Assembly: GCA_964384625.1 (NCBI GenBank)
Contig: CAYLNH010000038.1
Location: forward strand, 1 to 36,288
Reading direction: 5' to 3'
DNA length: 36,288 nt
Source: CAYLNH01 sp964384625
GTDB taxonomy: Bacteria; Verrucomicrobiota; Lentisphaeria; JABSQK01
A program made the position numbers and the translations under genes. Under the pieces are notes generated by a model. That model did not search any database. It saw only the letters and a list, made by a program, of their open reading frames with translations, and had not been told where the DNA came from. Below are positions 17,814 to 26,224 of this stretch, piece by piece; position 1 is the stretch's first letter, and each line of letters begins with the position of its first letter.

Positions 17814-19640
17814 ATGAGCCCACCAACCAAAGACGTTGTGATCGGCATCTGTGCCGAAAACGACAATGACCGTACCCGGATGATGGACATCGTCCGTGCC
17901 GTGCAGGAGCAGCTTGGCTGCGTCTCGGAAGAAGCGATGCAGACGATCGCCGAAGCCTGCGGGACGCACCGGGTTGAAGTGGAGAGCGTCATATCGTTCT
18001 ACACCTTCCTGGACTCGAAGCCGAAAGGCAAAGTCGTGATCCGGATCTGCAACGACGTCGTCGACATGCTTCGCGGCGCCGGCAACACGGCCAAAGTGTT
18101 TGAGGAAGAGCTCGGCATCAAGATGGGCGAGACCACGGCGGACGGCAACATTACGCTGGAGTGGACGCCGTGCATTGGTCTGAGCGATCAGGCGCCGGCG
18201 GCGATGATCAACGACGAACTGGTGACGTATCTGTCGACGGACAAAGCCAGGCGGATCTGTCAGAAGCTGAAAGAGAATCCGGACGCCAAGGCGTTGGTCC
18301 GCACCTACGGCGACGGCAACAACGCCAACGAGCTGGTCAAGTCGATGGTGATCAACAATATCCGCCGGTCCGGTCCGGTCATCCTGGCCGATCACACCGA
18401 CGGCGCCGCGATCAAGAAGGCGATCAACATGACGCCGCAGGAAGTGATCCGCGACGTCAAGACCGCCCGTCTCCGCGGTCGCGGCGGCGCCGGCTTCCCG
18501 GCCGGGATGAAATGGGAATTCACCCGCGCCGCCGACGGCGACAACCGCACCCTGATCTGCAATGCGGACGAAGGCGAGCCCGGCACGTTCAAGGATCGCG
18601 TGATCCTGACGGAGAGAGCCGGCCTGCTGTTTGAGGGTATGACGATCGCCGCCTACGCCATCGGCGCGGAGACCGGCATTGTCTATCTCCGCGGCGAGTA
18701 CGCCTATCTGCGCGCGTATCTGGAAGACGTCCTGGCCAAGCGCCGCGAGGCCGGGTTGCTGGGCAACAACATTGCCGGCAAGGACGGCTTCAACTTCGAC
18801 ATCCGGATCCAGATGGGCGCCGGCGCCTACATCTGCGGTGAGGAAACGGCGTTGATCAGCTCCTGCGAGGGGTTGCGCGGCGATCCGAAGAACCGGCCGC
18901 CGTTCCCGGCGCAGAAGGGGTATCTGGAAAAACCGACGTGCGTCAACAACGTCGAGACCTTCTGCTGCGTGCCGCGGATCATCGAGCATGGTCCGGCCTG
19001 GTTTGCGGACCTCGGTTCCCAGGGGAGCCCGGGGACGAAGCTGCTGAGCATTTCCGGCGACTGCGCTATGCCGGGTATTTTCGAGGTCGAGTTCGGCACC
19101 TCGCTGCGGGACGTGCTCAAGGCCTGCGGCGGCGAAGACGCCCAGGCCGTACAGGTTGGCGGGCCGAGCGGTCAGATGGTCGGCCAGGCCGACTTCGACC
19201 GGGCAATCTGCTACGACGACCTGGCCACCGGCGGTTCGCTGATGGTCTTCAACGACACCCGCAATGTGGTTGATATCGCCCGGCAGTTCATGGAATTCTT
19301 CGTCGAGGAAAGCTGCGGCTACTGCACGCCCTGCCGAGTCGGCAACGTGCTGCTGGAACAACGGCTCAAGGACATCCTGGAAGGGCGCGGCAGTGAAGAC
19401 GACTTCGCCTATCTCGAGGAACTCGGCGAAACGGTGAAAGTGGCCAGCCGCTGCGGCTTGGGCCAGACATCGGCCAACCCCGTCTTGTGCACGCTGAAGA
19501 ATTTCCCCGATGCATACCGGAAGCTCTTCAAGGACGGCGACGGCAAGCACCAGTTCCTGCCGACGTTCGACGTTCAGGCGGCCATCGCGAAATCCGAAAA
19601 CATCGTCGGCCGCAAATCGGCCATCTTCAAGGAAGGCTAG
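17814..19640 (+). CDS. hoxF: NAD-reducing hydrogenase diaphorase subunit HoxF (NuoE-NuoF fusion)
   Basis: 608 residues from ATG 17814, with CGGAG eight bases upstream; the TTG at 17808 lacks room for an RBS. The N-terminal 150 residues are NuoE-like and the rest is NuoF-like. The FMN/NADH site shows GRGGAGFPAGMKW (about 222), NADEGEPGTFKDR (about 250) and GAGAYICGEETAL. The [4Fe-4S] site has SCGYCTPC (Cys501, 504, 507) and Cys547. In the NuoE-like part only two of the four [2Fe-2S] ligands remain (Cys79 and Cys120), while Asp84 and Ser124 replace the other two. The subunit would oxidise or reduce NAD(H) and pass electrons to HoxU. It is the first gene of a tight operon in which hoxU follows after 12 bases. 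Confidence 0.93.
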   Translation: MSPPTKDVVIGICAENDNDRTRMMDIVRAVQEQLGCVSEEAMQTIAEACGTHRVEVESVISFYTFLDSKPKGKVVIRICNDVVDMLRGAGNTAKVFEEELGIKMGETTADGNITLEWTPCIGLSDQAPAAMINDELVTYLSTDKARRICQKLKENPDAKALVRTYGDGNNANELVKSMVINNIRRSGPVILADHTDGAAIKKAINMTPQEVIRDVKTARLRGRGGAGFPAGMKWEFTRAADGDNRTLICNADEGEPGTFKDRVILTERAGLLFEGMTIAAYAIGAETGIVYLRGEYAYLRAYLEDVLAKRREAGLLGNNIAGKDGFNFDIRIQMGAGAYICGEETALISSCEGLRGDPKNRPPFPAQKGYLEKPTCVNNVETFCCVPRIIEHGPAWFADLGSQGSPGTKLLSISGDCAMPGIFEVEFGTSLRDVLKACGGEDAQAVQVGGPSGQMVGQADFDRAICYDDLATGGSLMVFNDTRNVVDIARQFMEFFVEESCGYCTPCRVGNVLLEQRLKDILEGRGSEDDFAYLEELGETVKVASRCGLGQTSANPVLCTLKNFPDAYRKLFKDGDGKHQFLPTFDVQAAIAKSENIVGRKSAIFKEG

Positions 19641-19652
19641 AGGACTCTGCAA

Positions 19653-20360
19653 ATGAGCGACACAATCAAATTCAAGATTGACGGCGTCGAGGTCGAGGGC
19701 GAACCCGGCCAGACGATCATGCAGGCGGCCGACGCCGCCGGCATCTATATCCCCCGGCTCTGTGCCCACAAGGACCTGCTGCCGTTCGGCAGTTGCCGGG
19801 TGTGCACGGTGATGTGCAACGGCCGACCGCAGTCAGCCTGCACCCAGCCGATCGCCGAAGGGATGATTGTCGAAAACGAGACCGAACAGATCAACAACAT
19901 CCGGCGGAACATCGTTGAGATGCTGTTTGTCGAAGGCAACCACTTCTGCCCATTCTGCGAGAAGAGCGGCAGTTGCGAGCTCCAGGCTCTGGGTTATCGC
20001 CTCGGCATGCTGGCCCCGAAGTACCCGTACATGTTCCCGGAAGACAAGACCATCGACTTCTCGCACGACGACATCTACATCGACCGCAACCGCTGCGTCC
20101 TGTGCGCCCGGTGCGTGCGCGCGTCCAAGACGATGGACGGCAAGAACGTCTTCCAGTTCGTCGAACGCGGCGCTGAGAAGCGGATCGAGGTGAACGGTGA
20201 AGCCTTGGCTGAAACCGACGCCGCGGTGACGGACAAGGCGATGGAGATCTGCCCGGTCGGCGCGCTGATGAAAAAGCGTGTCGGCTACGTGGTGCCCGTC
20301 GGCAAGCGTAAGTATGACAAGGAACCCATCGGTTCCGAAATTGAACATAAAGCCAATTAG
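19653..20360 (+). CDS. hoxU: NAD-reducing hydrogenase electron-transfer subunit HoxU
   Basis: 235 residues, matching the usual HoxU length and the N-terminus of NuoG. A [2Fe-2S] ferredoxin-like domain has Cys37, Cys48, Cys51 and Cys63. A His/Cys3 [4Fe-4S] site follows in GNHFCPFCEKSGSC (His97, Cys99, Cys102, Cys108). A second [4Fe-4S] site has CVLCARC (Cys148, Cys151, Cys154) plus CPVGAL (Cys200). It bridges electrons between HoxF and the HoxY/HoxH hydrogenase module in the cytoplasm. AGAGGA lies seven bases before the ATG. It is 12 bases after hoxF and 18 bases before hoxY. All expected ligands are present, unlike in the NuoE-like part of HoxF. Confidence 0.94.
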   Translation: MSDTIKFKIDGVEVEGEPGQTIMQAADAAGIYIPRLCAHKDLLPFGSCRVCTVMCNGRPQSACTQPIAEGMIVENETEQINNIRRNIVEMLFVEGNHFCPFCEKSGSCELQALGYRLGMLAPKYPYMFPEDKTIDFSHDDIYIDRNRCVLCARCVRASKTMDGKNVFQFVERGAEKRIEVNGEALAETDAAVTDKAMEICPVGALMKKRVGYVVPVGKRKYDKEPIGSEIEHKAN

Positions 20361-20378
20361 GCCCCAAAGGAGTACGGC

Positions 20379-20924
20379 ATGAGTAAGCCTAAACTTGCAA
20401 CCGCTTCGCTGGCCGGCTGCTTCGGATGCCATATGTCGATCCTCGACATGGATGAACGGCTTCTGGAAGTTGTTGAAGTCATGGACTTCGACAAGTCACC
20501 GGTTGACGATATTAAGAAATTCACCGGACAATGCGCCGTCGGCCTGATTGAAGGCGGCTGCTGCTCGGAAGAAAACGTGCACGTGTTGGAGTACTTCCGG
20601 CAGAACTGTGATGTTCTGATTTCGCTGGGTGAATGCGCCATTATGGGCGGCATCCCGGCCATGAGGAACACGATTCCGCTGGAAGAGTGTATGGAAGAGG
20701 CCTATAAGAACGGCCCGACCGTCTACAACCCGAAACAGGTCCTGCCCAGTGATCCGGAAATCCCGCTGATGTTGGACAAAGTCTATCCCTGCCACGAAGT
20801 GGTGAAGATCGACTACCATCTCCCGGGCTGCCCGCCGCCGGCAGACACGATCTACCAGGCTGTTGTTGCGCTGTTGAACAACAAACCCCTGGACCTCCCC
20901 TACGAGTGCATCAAATACGACTAA
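20379..20924 (+). CDS. hoxY: [NiFe] hydrogenase small subunit HoxY
   Basis: 181 residues, the short form typical of soluble bidirectional hydrogenases, without a Tat signal and without the medial and distal clusters of membrane-bound enzymes. Ligands of the proximal [4Fe-4S] cluster are visible: GCFGC (Cys14, Cys17), GEC (Cys86) and GCPPPAD (Cys151). It passes electrons from the Ni-Fe site in HoxH to HoxU. AAAGGAG lies directly before the ATG. Its place between hoxU and hoxH is the canonical order. The lack of an export signal places the complex in the cytoplasm. Confidence 0.94.
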   Translation: MSKPKLATASLAGCFGCHMSILDMDERLLEVVEVMDFDKSPVDDIKKFTGQCAVGLIEGGCCSEENVHVLEYFRQNCDVLISLGECAIMGGIPAMRNTIPLEECMEEAYKNGPTVYNPKQVLPSDPEIPLMLDKVYPCHEVVKIDYHLPGCPPPADTIYQAVVALLNNKPLDLPYECIKYD

Positions 20925-20951
20925 GAGTCCTTCCGATCAGGAGATCAAACC

Positions 20952-22385
20952 ATGGCTGAAAAGCGAGTATATATCGAGCCGGTCACCCGGATCGAGGGAC
21001 ACGGCAAAGTGTCCATCTACCTGGATGACGACAACAACGTGACGCAGGCGCGGATGCATGTGGTCGAGTTCCGCGGTTTCGAGCGGTTCGTCCAAGGCCG
21101 TCCGTTCTGGGAAGTGCCGTCCATGATCCAGCGTCTGTGCGGCATCTGCCCGGTCAGTCACCATCTGTGCGCGGCCAAGGCGATGGACCGCATCGTCGGC
21201 GCCACACAACTGACGCCCACCGCAGAAAAGATGCGCCGTCTGATGCACTACGGTCAGACCTATCAGTCGCACGCCCTGCATTTCTTCCACCTGTCCTCCC
21301 CGGACCTGCTGTTCGGCTTCGATGCCGACCCGGCCATCCGCAACGTCATCGGCGTGGCCCAGAAGTACCCGGAGCTGGGCGTACAGGCCATCAAGATGCG
21401 TGGTTACGGTCAGGAAGTCATCAAGGCGACCGCCGGCAAACGCATCCACGGCACTGGCGCCATCCCCGGCGGCATCAATAAGAACCTGGCTGTTGACGAA
21501 CGTGACACCCTGCTCAAAGACATCGATCAGATGGTCGCCTGGGGTGAGTCCGCGGTCAAGATTGCCAAGGATTACACCGTCGAGAACCTGGAGATGCTGG
21601 CACCGTTCGGTACCTTCGACTCGAACCACGGCGGCATCACGCAGGCCGACGGCACCCTCGACCTCTACGACGGCAAGTTTACCGTCATTGACGCCCAGGG
21701 CAACAAGATCCTCGACCAGATGGATCCCATGGATTACCTCGACCACATCCAGGAGGAAGTCCGGGATTGGTCGTACATGAAGTTCCCGTTCGTCAAGGAA
21801 CTCGGCCCGGAGAAGGGCTGGTACCGTGTCGGTCCGCTGTCGCGCATCAACATCTGCACGAAGATCGATACGCCGAAGGCCGAGGCCGCGCGCGAGGAAT
21901 TCATGGCGGTGACCGACGGCAAGCCGAACAACATCACCATGGCCTACCACTGGACCCGGATGATTGAGCTGCTGCATTCGATCGAGAAGATCGAAGAACT
22001 GCTGAACGATCCCGACCTGCAGGGTGACGACTTGGTCGTCAAGGGCGACCGGCAGGAAGAAACCGTGGCGGTCATCGAAGCGCCGCGCGGTACGCTCTGG
22101 CACCACTACAAGGTCAACGACCGCGACCAGGTGACGCAAGCCAACCTGATCGTGTCGACGACGCAGAACAACGAACCGATGAACCGGTCCGTGCAGAAGG
22201 TCGCCCAGGACCACATTTCCGGCAAGGCCGAGATCACCGAAGGCATGTTGAACCATATCGAAGTCGCGATCCGCGCCTACGATCCGTGCCTGTCCTGCGC
22301 CACGCATGCGCTGGGACACATGCCCCTGGAAGTGGAACTGATCGGCGCCGACGGCGAACTCATCGAAAAGAAGAAGACGAATTGA
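20952..22385 (+). CDS. hoxH: [NiFe] hydrogenase large subunit HoxH
   Basis: 477 residues with both Ni-Fe ligand motifs: RLCGICPVSHHLC (Cys63, Cys66) near the N-terminus and DPCLSCATH (Cys446, Cys449, His452) near the C-terminus. A 25-residue tail after His452 is the part normally cut off after nickel insertion, and the protease gene follows at once. The spacing and motif variants match group 3d NAD-linked bidirectional hydrogenases, which take up or evolve H2. CAGGAG lies before the ATG. Its stop codon overlaps the proposed TTG start of hoxW. Accessory hyp genes for Ni-Fe cofactor assembly are not in the window, so they must lie elsewhere if the enzyme is made. Confidence 0.95.
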   Translation: MAEKRVYIEPVTRIEGHGKVSIYLDDDNNVTQARMHVVEFRGFERFVQGRPFWEVPSMIQRLCGICPVSHHLCAAKAMDRIVGATQLTPTAEKMRRLMHYGQTYQSHALHFFHLSSPDLLFGFDADPAIRNVIGVAQKYPELGVQAIKMRGYGQEVIKATAGKRIHGTGAIPGGINKNLAVDERDTLLKDIDQMVAWGESAVKIAKDYTVENLEMLAPFGTFDSNHGGITQADGTLDLYDGKFTVIDAQGNKILDQMDPMDYLDHIQEEVRDWSYMKFPFVKELGPEKGWYRVGPLSRINICTKIDTPKAEAAREEFMAVTDGKPNNITMAYHWTRMIELLHSIEKIEELLNDPDLQGDDLVVKGDRQEETVAVIEAPRGTLWHHYKVNDRDQVTQANLIVSTTQNNEPMNRSVQKVAQDHISGKAEITEGMLNHIEVAIRAYDPCLSCATHALGHMPLEVELIGADGELIEKKKTN

Positions 22386-22912
22386 CCGCCGCCGGCCGCA
22401 GTCTGATCGTGATTGGTTACGGGAACCCGGGCCGTCTGGATGACGGCCTGGGGCCCGCTTTCGCCGATCGCGTTGAGGCCCTGCGGCTGCCGGGTGTTAC
22501 AGTTGACTCCAACTACCAGCTCAACGTTGAAGATGCAGCGACCATTGCCAAACACGATGTCGTGTTGTTTGTCGATGCCGCCTTGTACAGCGCGGACGCG
22601 TACTACCTGAAGCGGATCGAGCCGGAGATGGATGTGAGCTTTTGCAGCCACAGCGTGTCGCCCGGACAGGTTTACAACCTGGCGCAGTCTTTGTTCAACG
22701 CAGAAACACAGGCTTTTGTCCTGGGTATTCGCGGTTTTGAGTTTAATGAGTTTGGCGAGCGGCTGAGCGAGAAAGCCAAAGCGAACCTGGAACAGGCCCT
22801 GATGTTCTTTCAGACGCTCGCCGAACAGAACTGGAATTTCGAAGCAAACGTCACAGCGGACGAACCCTCCCCAGCGGAGGAACTCGCGCAAGGAGAAGAA
22901 GACAATGAGTGA
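22382..22912 (+). CDS. hoxW: Hydrogenase maturation protease HoxW
   Basis: 176 residues if it starts at TTG 22382, whose bases overlap the hoxH stop (TTGA). No ATG lies between there and the first conserved motif, and an upstream ATG at 22286 would add 32 residues read out of frame from hoxH. The family motifs are present: GYGNPGRLDDGLG with metal ligand Asp20, LFVDAAL with Asp65 and SHSVSPG with His90. These enzymes bind the nickel of the large subunit and cut its C-terminal tail. The C-terminus has an acidic extension (about 20 residues rich in Glu) after the family core. It overlaps the following response regulator gene by 8 bases, showing tight translational coupling. Confidence 0.88.
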   Translation: MTAAGRSLIVIGYGNPGRLDDGLGPAFADRVEALRLPGVTVDSNYQLNVEDAATIAKHDVVLFVDAALYSADAYYLKRIEPEMDVSFCSHSVSPGQVYNLAQSLFNAETQAFVLGIRGFEFNEFGERLSEKAKANLEQALMFFQTLAEQNWNFEANVTADEPSPAEELAQGEEDNE

Positions 22913-23276
22913 TGCGAAAGTGATCCTGTCCATCGACGACGATCCGGACATTCTGGATTTTATGAAGACCGTGTTGGAGTCGAAGGGCTACGAAGTGGCC
23001 ACGGCCGGCACCGCGGAAGAAGGCCTCAAGGTCTACAAACAGGTGAACCCGGACGTGGTGTTCGTCGATCTGATGATGGAAGAAGTCGACGCCGGCACCG
23101 CCTTCGTCAAGGAACTCAAGGCTCTTGGTCAGGACGTGCCGATCTACATGCTGTCGTCCGTCGGCGACGCCTTGAATGAGACCACCAGTTATGCCGCGCT
23201 CGGCCTGAAGGGTGTCCTGCAGAAACCGCTGGACCCGGCGAAGCTCGTGGACCTGGTCAAGTCCGCCGTCGGCTGA
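22905..23276 (+). CDS. Single-domain response regulator (receiver only)
   Basis: 123 residues, one CheY-like receiver with no output domain. The acidic pocket is Asp11-Asp12-Asp13, the phosphoacceptor is Asp55 in FVDLMMEE, and the switch and anchor residues are Ser84 and Lys107 (QKP). AAGGAGAAG precedes the ATG, and the gene overlaps hoxW by 8 bases, so it is the last gene of the hydrogenase operon. No histidine kinase is encoded nearby. Receiver-only proteins often relay phosphate or act by protein contact. A link to hydrogenase activity or redox signalling is inferred from the operon alone. A strong hairpin follows 24 bases after the stop. Confidence 0.9.
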   Translation: MSDAKVILSIDDDPDILDFMKTVLESKGYEVATAGTAEEGLKVYKQVNPDVVFVDLMMEEVDAGTAFVKELKALGQDVPIYMLSSVGDALNETTSYAALGLKGVLQKPLDPAKLVDLVKSAVG

Positions 23277-23300
23277 TTGCCGGTCGTTCGTTCGATTTTA

Positions 23301-23337
23301 TGCAGCCCTGTCCGTCAAGGTGACGGACAGGGCTGCA
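23301..23337. terminator. Perfect 17-bp hairpin after the hox operon
   Basis: TGCAGCCCTGTCCGTCA (23301-23317), the loop AGG and its exact reverse complement (23321-23337) form a very stable stem. It separates the hox operon from the convergent O-antigen-ligase-like gene. The downstream side has only TTG rather than a U-tract, and TTTTA lies upstream, so it may act as a transcript end stabiliser or factor-dependent stop rather than a classic terminator. Confidence 0.6.
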
Positions 23338-23431
23338 TTGCCTTCCGGCAGCCCGGTCAGCACCTTGTATCTCGACGACGACAGTCGGGGCAACTGCCTC
23401 TCCGGCGCTGCCGGGCGCCAGGGCAACGGGA

Positions 23432-26110
23432 TCAGGGCGCCGGCCGGTTCTTTCGCTGTTGCTGCAAGGCCTGCTGCCGGCTGCGTTTGTAGGCGGCGTC
23501 ATAGACATGGATCGGCGCCGTCCAGCAGAAGGCTTTCAGCTTGTTCAGCGGCGGCGCCTGGGCGCCGGTGCAGGTCTGCATCAGGTAGATCAACTGCAGG
23601 CTCGGCGGACGGGTGGAAAGGAAGTTGTCTTTCGGGAAGCGGCGGGCGAGCAGGCTGCCCAGGATCTGGTTGCGGAGGAAATACTCTTCCACCGGGAAGT
23701 ACACCACGGTCTTGCCCGGCACCCACTGCACCCGGCGGCGCGGATCCTGCGGCGGGATCAGCTCGCAGGTGCCGGCGTCCAGGTCCACCGCATACAACCG
23801 CAACCGATGACTCACCAAGGCCTGCTGCGGCTGTTTGCGCTCGTCGAGCTGGAAGATGCACCAGCCGCCGTTGGACAGCACCAGGGCGCTGTACATGGCG
23901 TAGACCGACAGCCGGCTGCCGCGGCTGCGTTTCCAGAAGTTCGCCGGCAGCTGCAGGACCTTCTGTTCGCGATCGATCCGGTAGTTGCGGGTGAACCAGG
24001 CCGTCAGTTCGGGGATACTGGGGTAGGCGCCGCTGCCGGCGTCTCCCAGCAGGCGATGGTGGCGCAGCTCCTGCTGCCAGTAGGCGGCGTCCAGCTCGCT
24101 GAAGCCCGACCGCAGAATGTGCAAAGGCCACTGCATGCGGTTGGCGAGTTCGACGAATAGCGGGTCCAGGTGCTCGGTATGGATGTCGCCGGTGATTTGC
24201 CGCGCCATTTTGATCGCCCGCTGTTGGTCGCCGGCTTTGACGGCGGTCAACCACGCGGCGAGCAGCGGATCGAGACGATTGAAGTGCTGGTTTTCCGCCC
24301 GTTCCGCGTACAACGTTGTGGCCCGGTCATACAGCGTCGGCAACTGGCTGTACTGGCCGGTTCCCAGACAGAAATTGTACAGGTCGTGCAGCGGCCGCGT
24401 TTCCCGTGGGTAGAGCTGTCGTTCACGGAGGAAGCAGTGTTGGGCCAGGGCCAGCAGCCGAATGCGTTGCGCCGGCGACGCAGTGCGGACCTGCCGCAGC
24501 GCCAGTTGTCCGAGCAAGGCGTTGAGATGGGCGAAGTTCGGGTCGTGATCCTGCACCCGGGTCAGGTGCTCTTGTGCAGCTTCCAACTGCCCCAGGCTGA
24601 GCGCCAGCCGGCCGGCTTCGTAGTGGCCGTCGAGGCTGTCGGGATCGACCTGCGTTGCCGTGAAGAACGCCGCATACGCCCGCTTCAGGAATTTCCGGCT
24701 TTTTGCCGAGTTGTAGTTTCGTCCGTACTCCCGGGAGATCCGGCGGTAGAGCTCACCCTTCCGGGCCGCCAGGTCATAGCGAATGTCGCGTTGGGCCAGG
24801 GCGATCCCGCCGATCGCTGCCGCCAGCAAAACCAGTGGACCGACGGCGCGCCGCAACTGGCACTGCCAGCCCGCAGCCGGGATCGTGAACCCCGTCATCG
24901 GCCAGCACCAGCCCAGACAGAGCAAGCCCAGCAGATTGGTCGGCGGCTGCACCGCCGGCATGTCCAGCATGCTCTGGGCCAGGATAACCGTCGCGGTAAA
25001 TCGGGCACAGGTCTGCACTGCATCGCCGCGCCGTCCCAGGATCAGCGGCAGCAACATCGCAAAAAAGGCAATTCCCGCCGGCACGCCGAGCTGCGCGGTA
25101 ACATTCAGCAACTCGTTGTGCGGGTGAATCGTCGTGTGGGCTGCTGTCTGGCGCAGCATATAGGTGGAGTTGGCTCGGAACGGGGTGAACCGCTGCCGGA
25201 AATTGCCGGGCCCCGTACCCCAGGGATCAGCCGCGATCAGACGTACTGTGCTGCTGTACAGCGGCAGCCGGACGTCCCGCCGAATCGTTCGGATCATGAA
25301 ATCCGGAGCAAAACGCAGGAACACCACAAAGACCGTCACCAGCAAGGTCACGATAAACGCCGCAAAGGCAACGCGCTCCGCCCGGCGTTTCATGTGGATG
25401 ATTGCGAAGACGACAGCCAACGCCAGCAAAGCGGCGACCGTTGCCCGGCTGCGGCAGCCGAGCAGAAACGCAAACGTCGGAAGCGCGACAATCAAGGCCG
25501 CCGTCAACCGCCGTTGCCGTGGTCGCGGCAGACGCCGCGCCAACCAACCGTCAACGGCGAGGAAAGCCCAGGGCGACAGCCCCAGGACCAGCGCCGACGA
25601 CCAGTTGATGTTGCCCGCCGTCCCGACGGGCTGGAAATCGCGCCGGGCAAAGGCGATCAGCATCAGCACGATCTGCCAGAGCCAGAGGCCGAAGAGCGCC
25701 CGGACAATGTACTGCCGGCGGAACACCGAGCCGTCGTGCCGCACCATTGCCGCGGCCAGCGGCACGGCGGCATAGCCCAGCAGTTCGATTGCCGCCGGCA
25801 GGTGCCCGGGGAAGCGGAGATAGGCCATCAGCCAGAACAGAACGTAGGTTCCGACCGCGGCGAACAACGGCCACGGCGGCCGGCTGCGGCCCACGACCAC
25901 CACGGGAATCGCCAGCAACGTCCCCAACAGCAGGATCGGTACACTGACCTGGAACGGCAGGTTGTTGAAGCCGTATTCGCCCAGCCGCAGAGCCGGCGGC
26001 AGCAGCGCCATGGGGTACGCCAGAAACAACAACACGACGGTGCCGAACAGGAACAAGACGCCGAGACGCTCCTGCAGGCGCCGAAGGAAACTGTCATCCA
26101 CTGCGGTCAT
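23432..26110 (-). CDS. O-antigen ligase/polymerase-like membrane protein with TPR region
   Basis: 892 residues from ATG 26110, with GGAGG five bases upstream. The first roughly 430 residues hold many hydrophobic segments (for example VLFLFGTVVLLFLAYPMALL and VSVPILLLGTLLAIPVVVV). The Wzy_C-like motif is clear: a periplasmic loop with DPWGTGPGNFRQRF and HPHNELLNVTAQLGVPAGIAFF. Residues about 460-700 look like tetratricopeptide repeats (YAAFFTATQVDPDSLDGHYE, AQEHLTRVQDHDPNFAHLNA). The last part is soluble and unrecognised, ending in a basic tail. Family members join or polymerise surface glycans in the inner membrane. No glycan cluster is adjacent, so the substrate is unknown. TATAGT (complement of 26139-26144) is a possible -10 box. 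Confidence 0.8.
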   Translation of the reverse strand: MTAVDDSFLRRLQERLGVLFLFGTVVLLFLAYPMALLPPALRLGEYGFNNLPFQVSVPILLLGTLLAIPVVVVGRSRPPWPLFAAVGTYVLFWLMAYLRFPGHLPAAIELLGYAAVPLAAAMVRHDGSVFRRQYIVRALFGLWLWQIVLMLIAFARRDFQPVGTAGNINWSSALVLGLSPWAFLAVDGWLARRLPRPRQRRLTAALIVALPTFAFLLGCRSRATVAALLALAVVFAIIHMKRRAERVAFAAFIVTLLVTVFVVFLRFAPDFMIRTIRRDVRLPLYSSTVRLIAADPWGTGPGNFRQRFTPFRANSTYMLRQTAAHTTIHPHNELLNVTAQLGVPAGIAFFAMLLPLILGRRGDAVQTCARFTATVILAQSMLDMPAVQPPTNLLGLLCLGWCWPMTGFTIPAAGWQCQLRRAVGPLVLLAAAIGGIALAQRDIRYDLAARKGELYRRISREYGRNYNSAKSRKFLKRAYAAFFTATQVDPDSLDGHYEAGRLALSLGQLEAAQEHLTRVQDHDPNFAHLNALLGQLALRQVRTASPAQRIRLLALAQHCFLRERQLYPRETRPLHDLYNFCLGTGQYSQLPTLYDRATTLYAERAENQHFNRLDPLLAAWLTAVKAGDQQRAIKMARQITGDIHTEHLDPLFVELANRMQWPLHILRSGFSELDAAYWQQELRHHRLLGDAGSGAYPSIPELTAWFTRNYRIDREQKVLQLPANFWKRSRGSRLSVYAMYSALVLSNGGWCIFQLDERKQPQQALVSHRLRLYAVDLDAGTCELIPPQDPRRRVQWVPGKTVVYFPVEEYFLRNQILGSLLARRFPKDNFLSTRPPSLQLIYLMQTCTGAQAPPLNKLKAFCWTAPIHVYDAAYKRSRQQALQQQRKNRPAP

Positions 26111-26224
26111 CAATACCTCCGGCCGCTACTCTACCCCGACTATAGCCGGCGGCGCAAGCGCAACAGCAACGCAGCCGCCGGGGTGCGCCCGGTCTGCCTG
26201 CCGCCGTTTCAGCCGGCTGGATGG

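Noticed and set aside
17682..19769. 695-codon minus-strand frame opposite hoxF
   Set aside because: hoxF motifs on the other strand are unambiguous, and the frame is typical of mirror frames of GC-rich genes.
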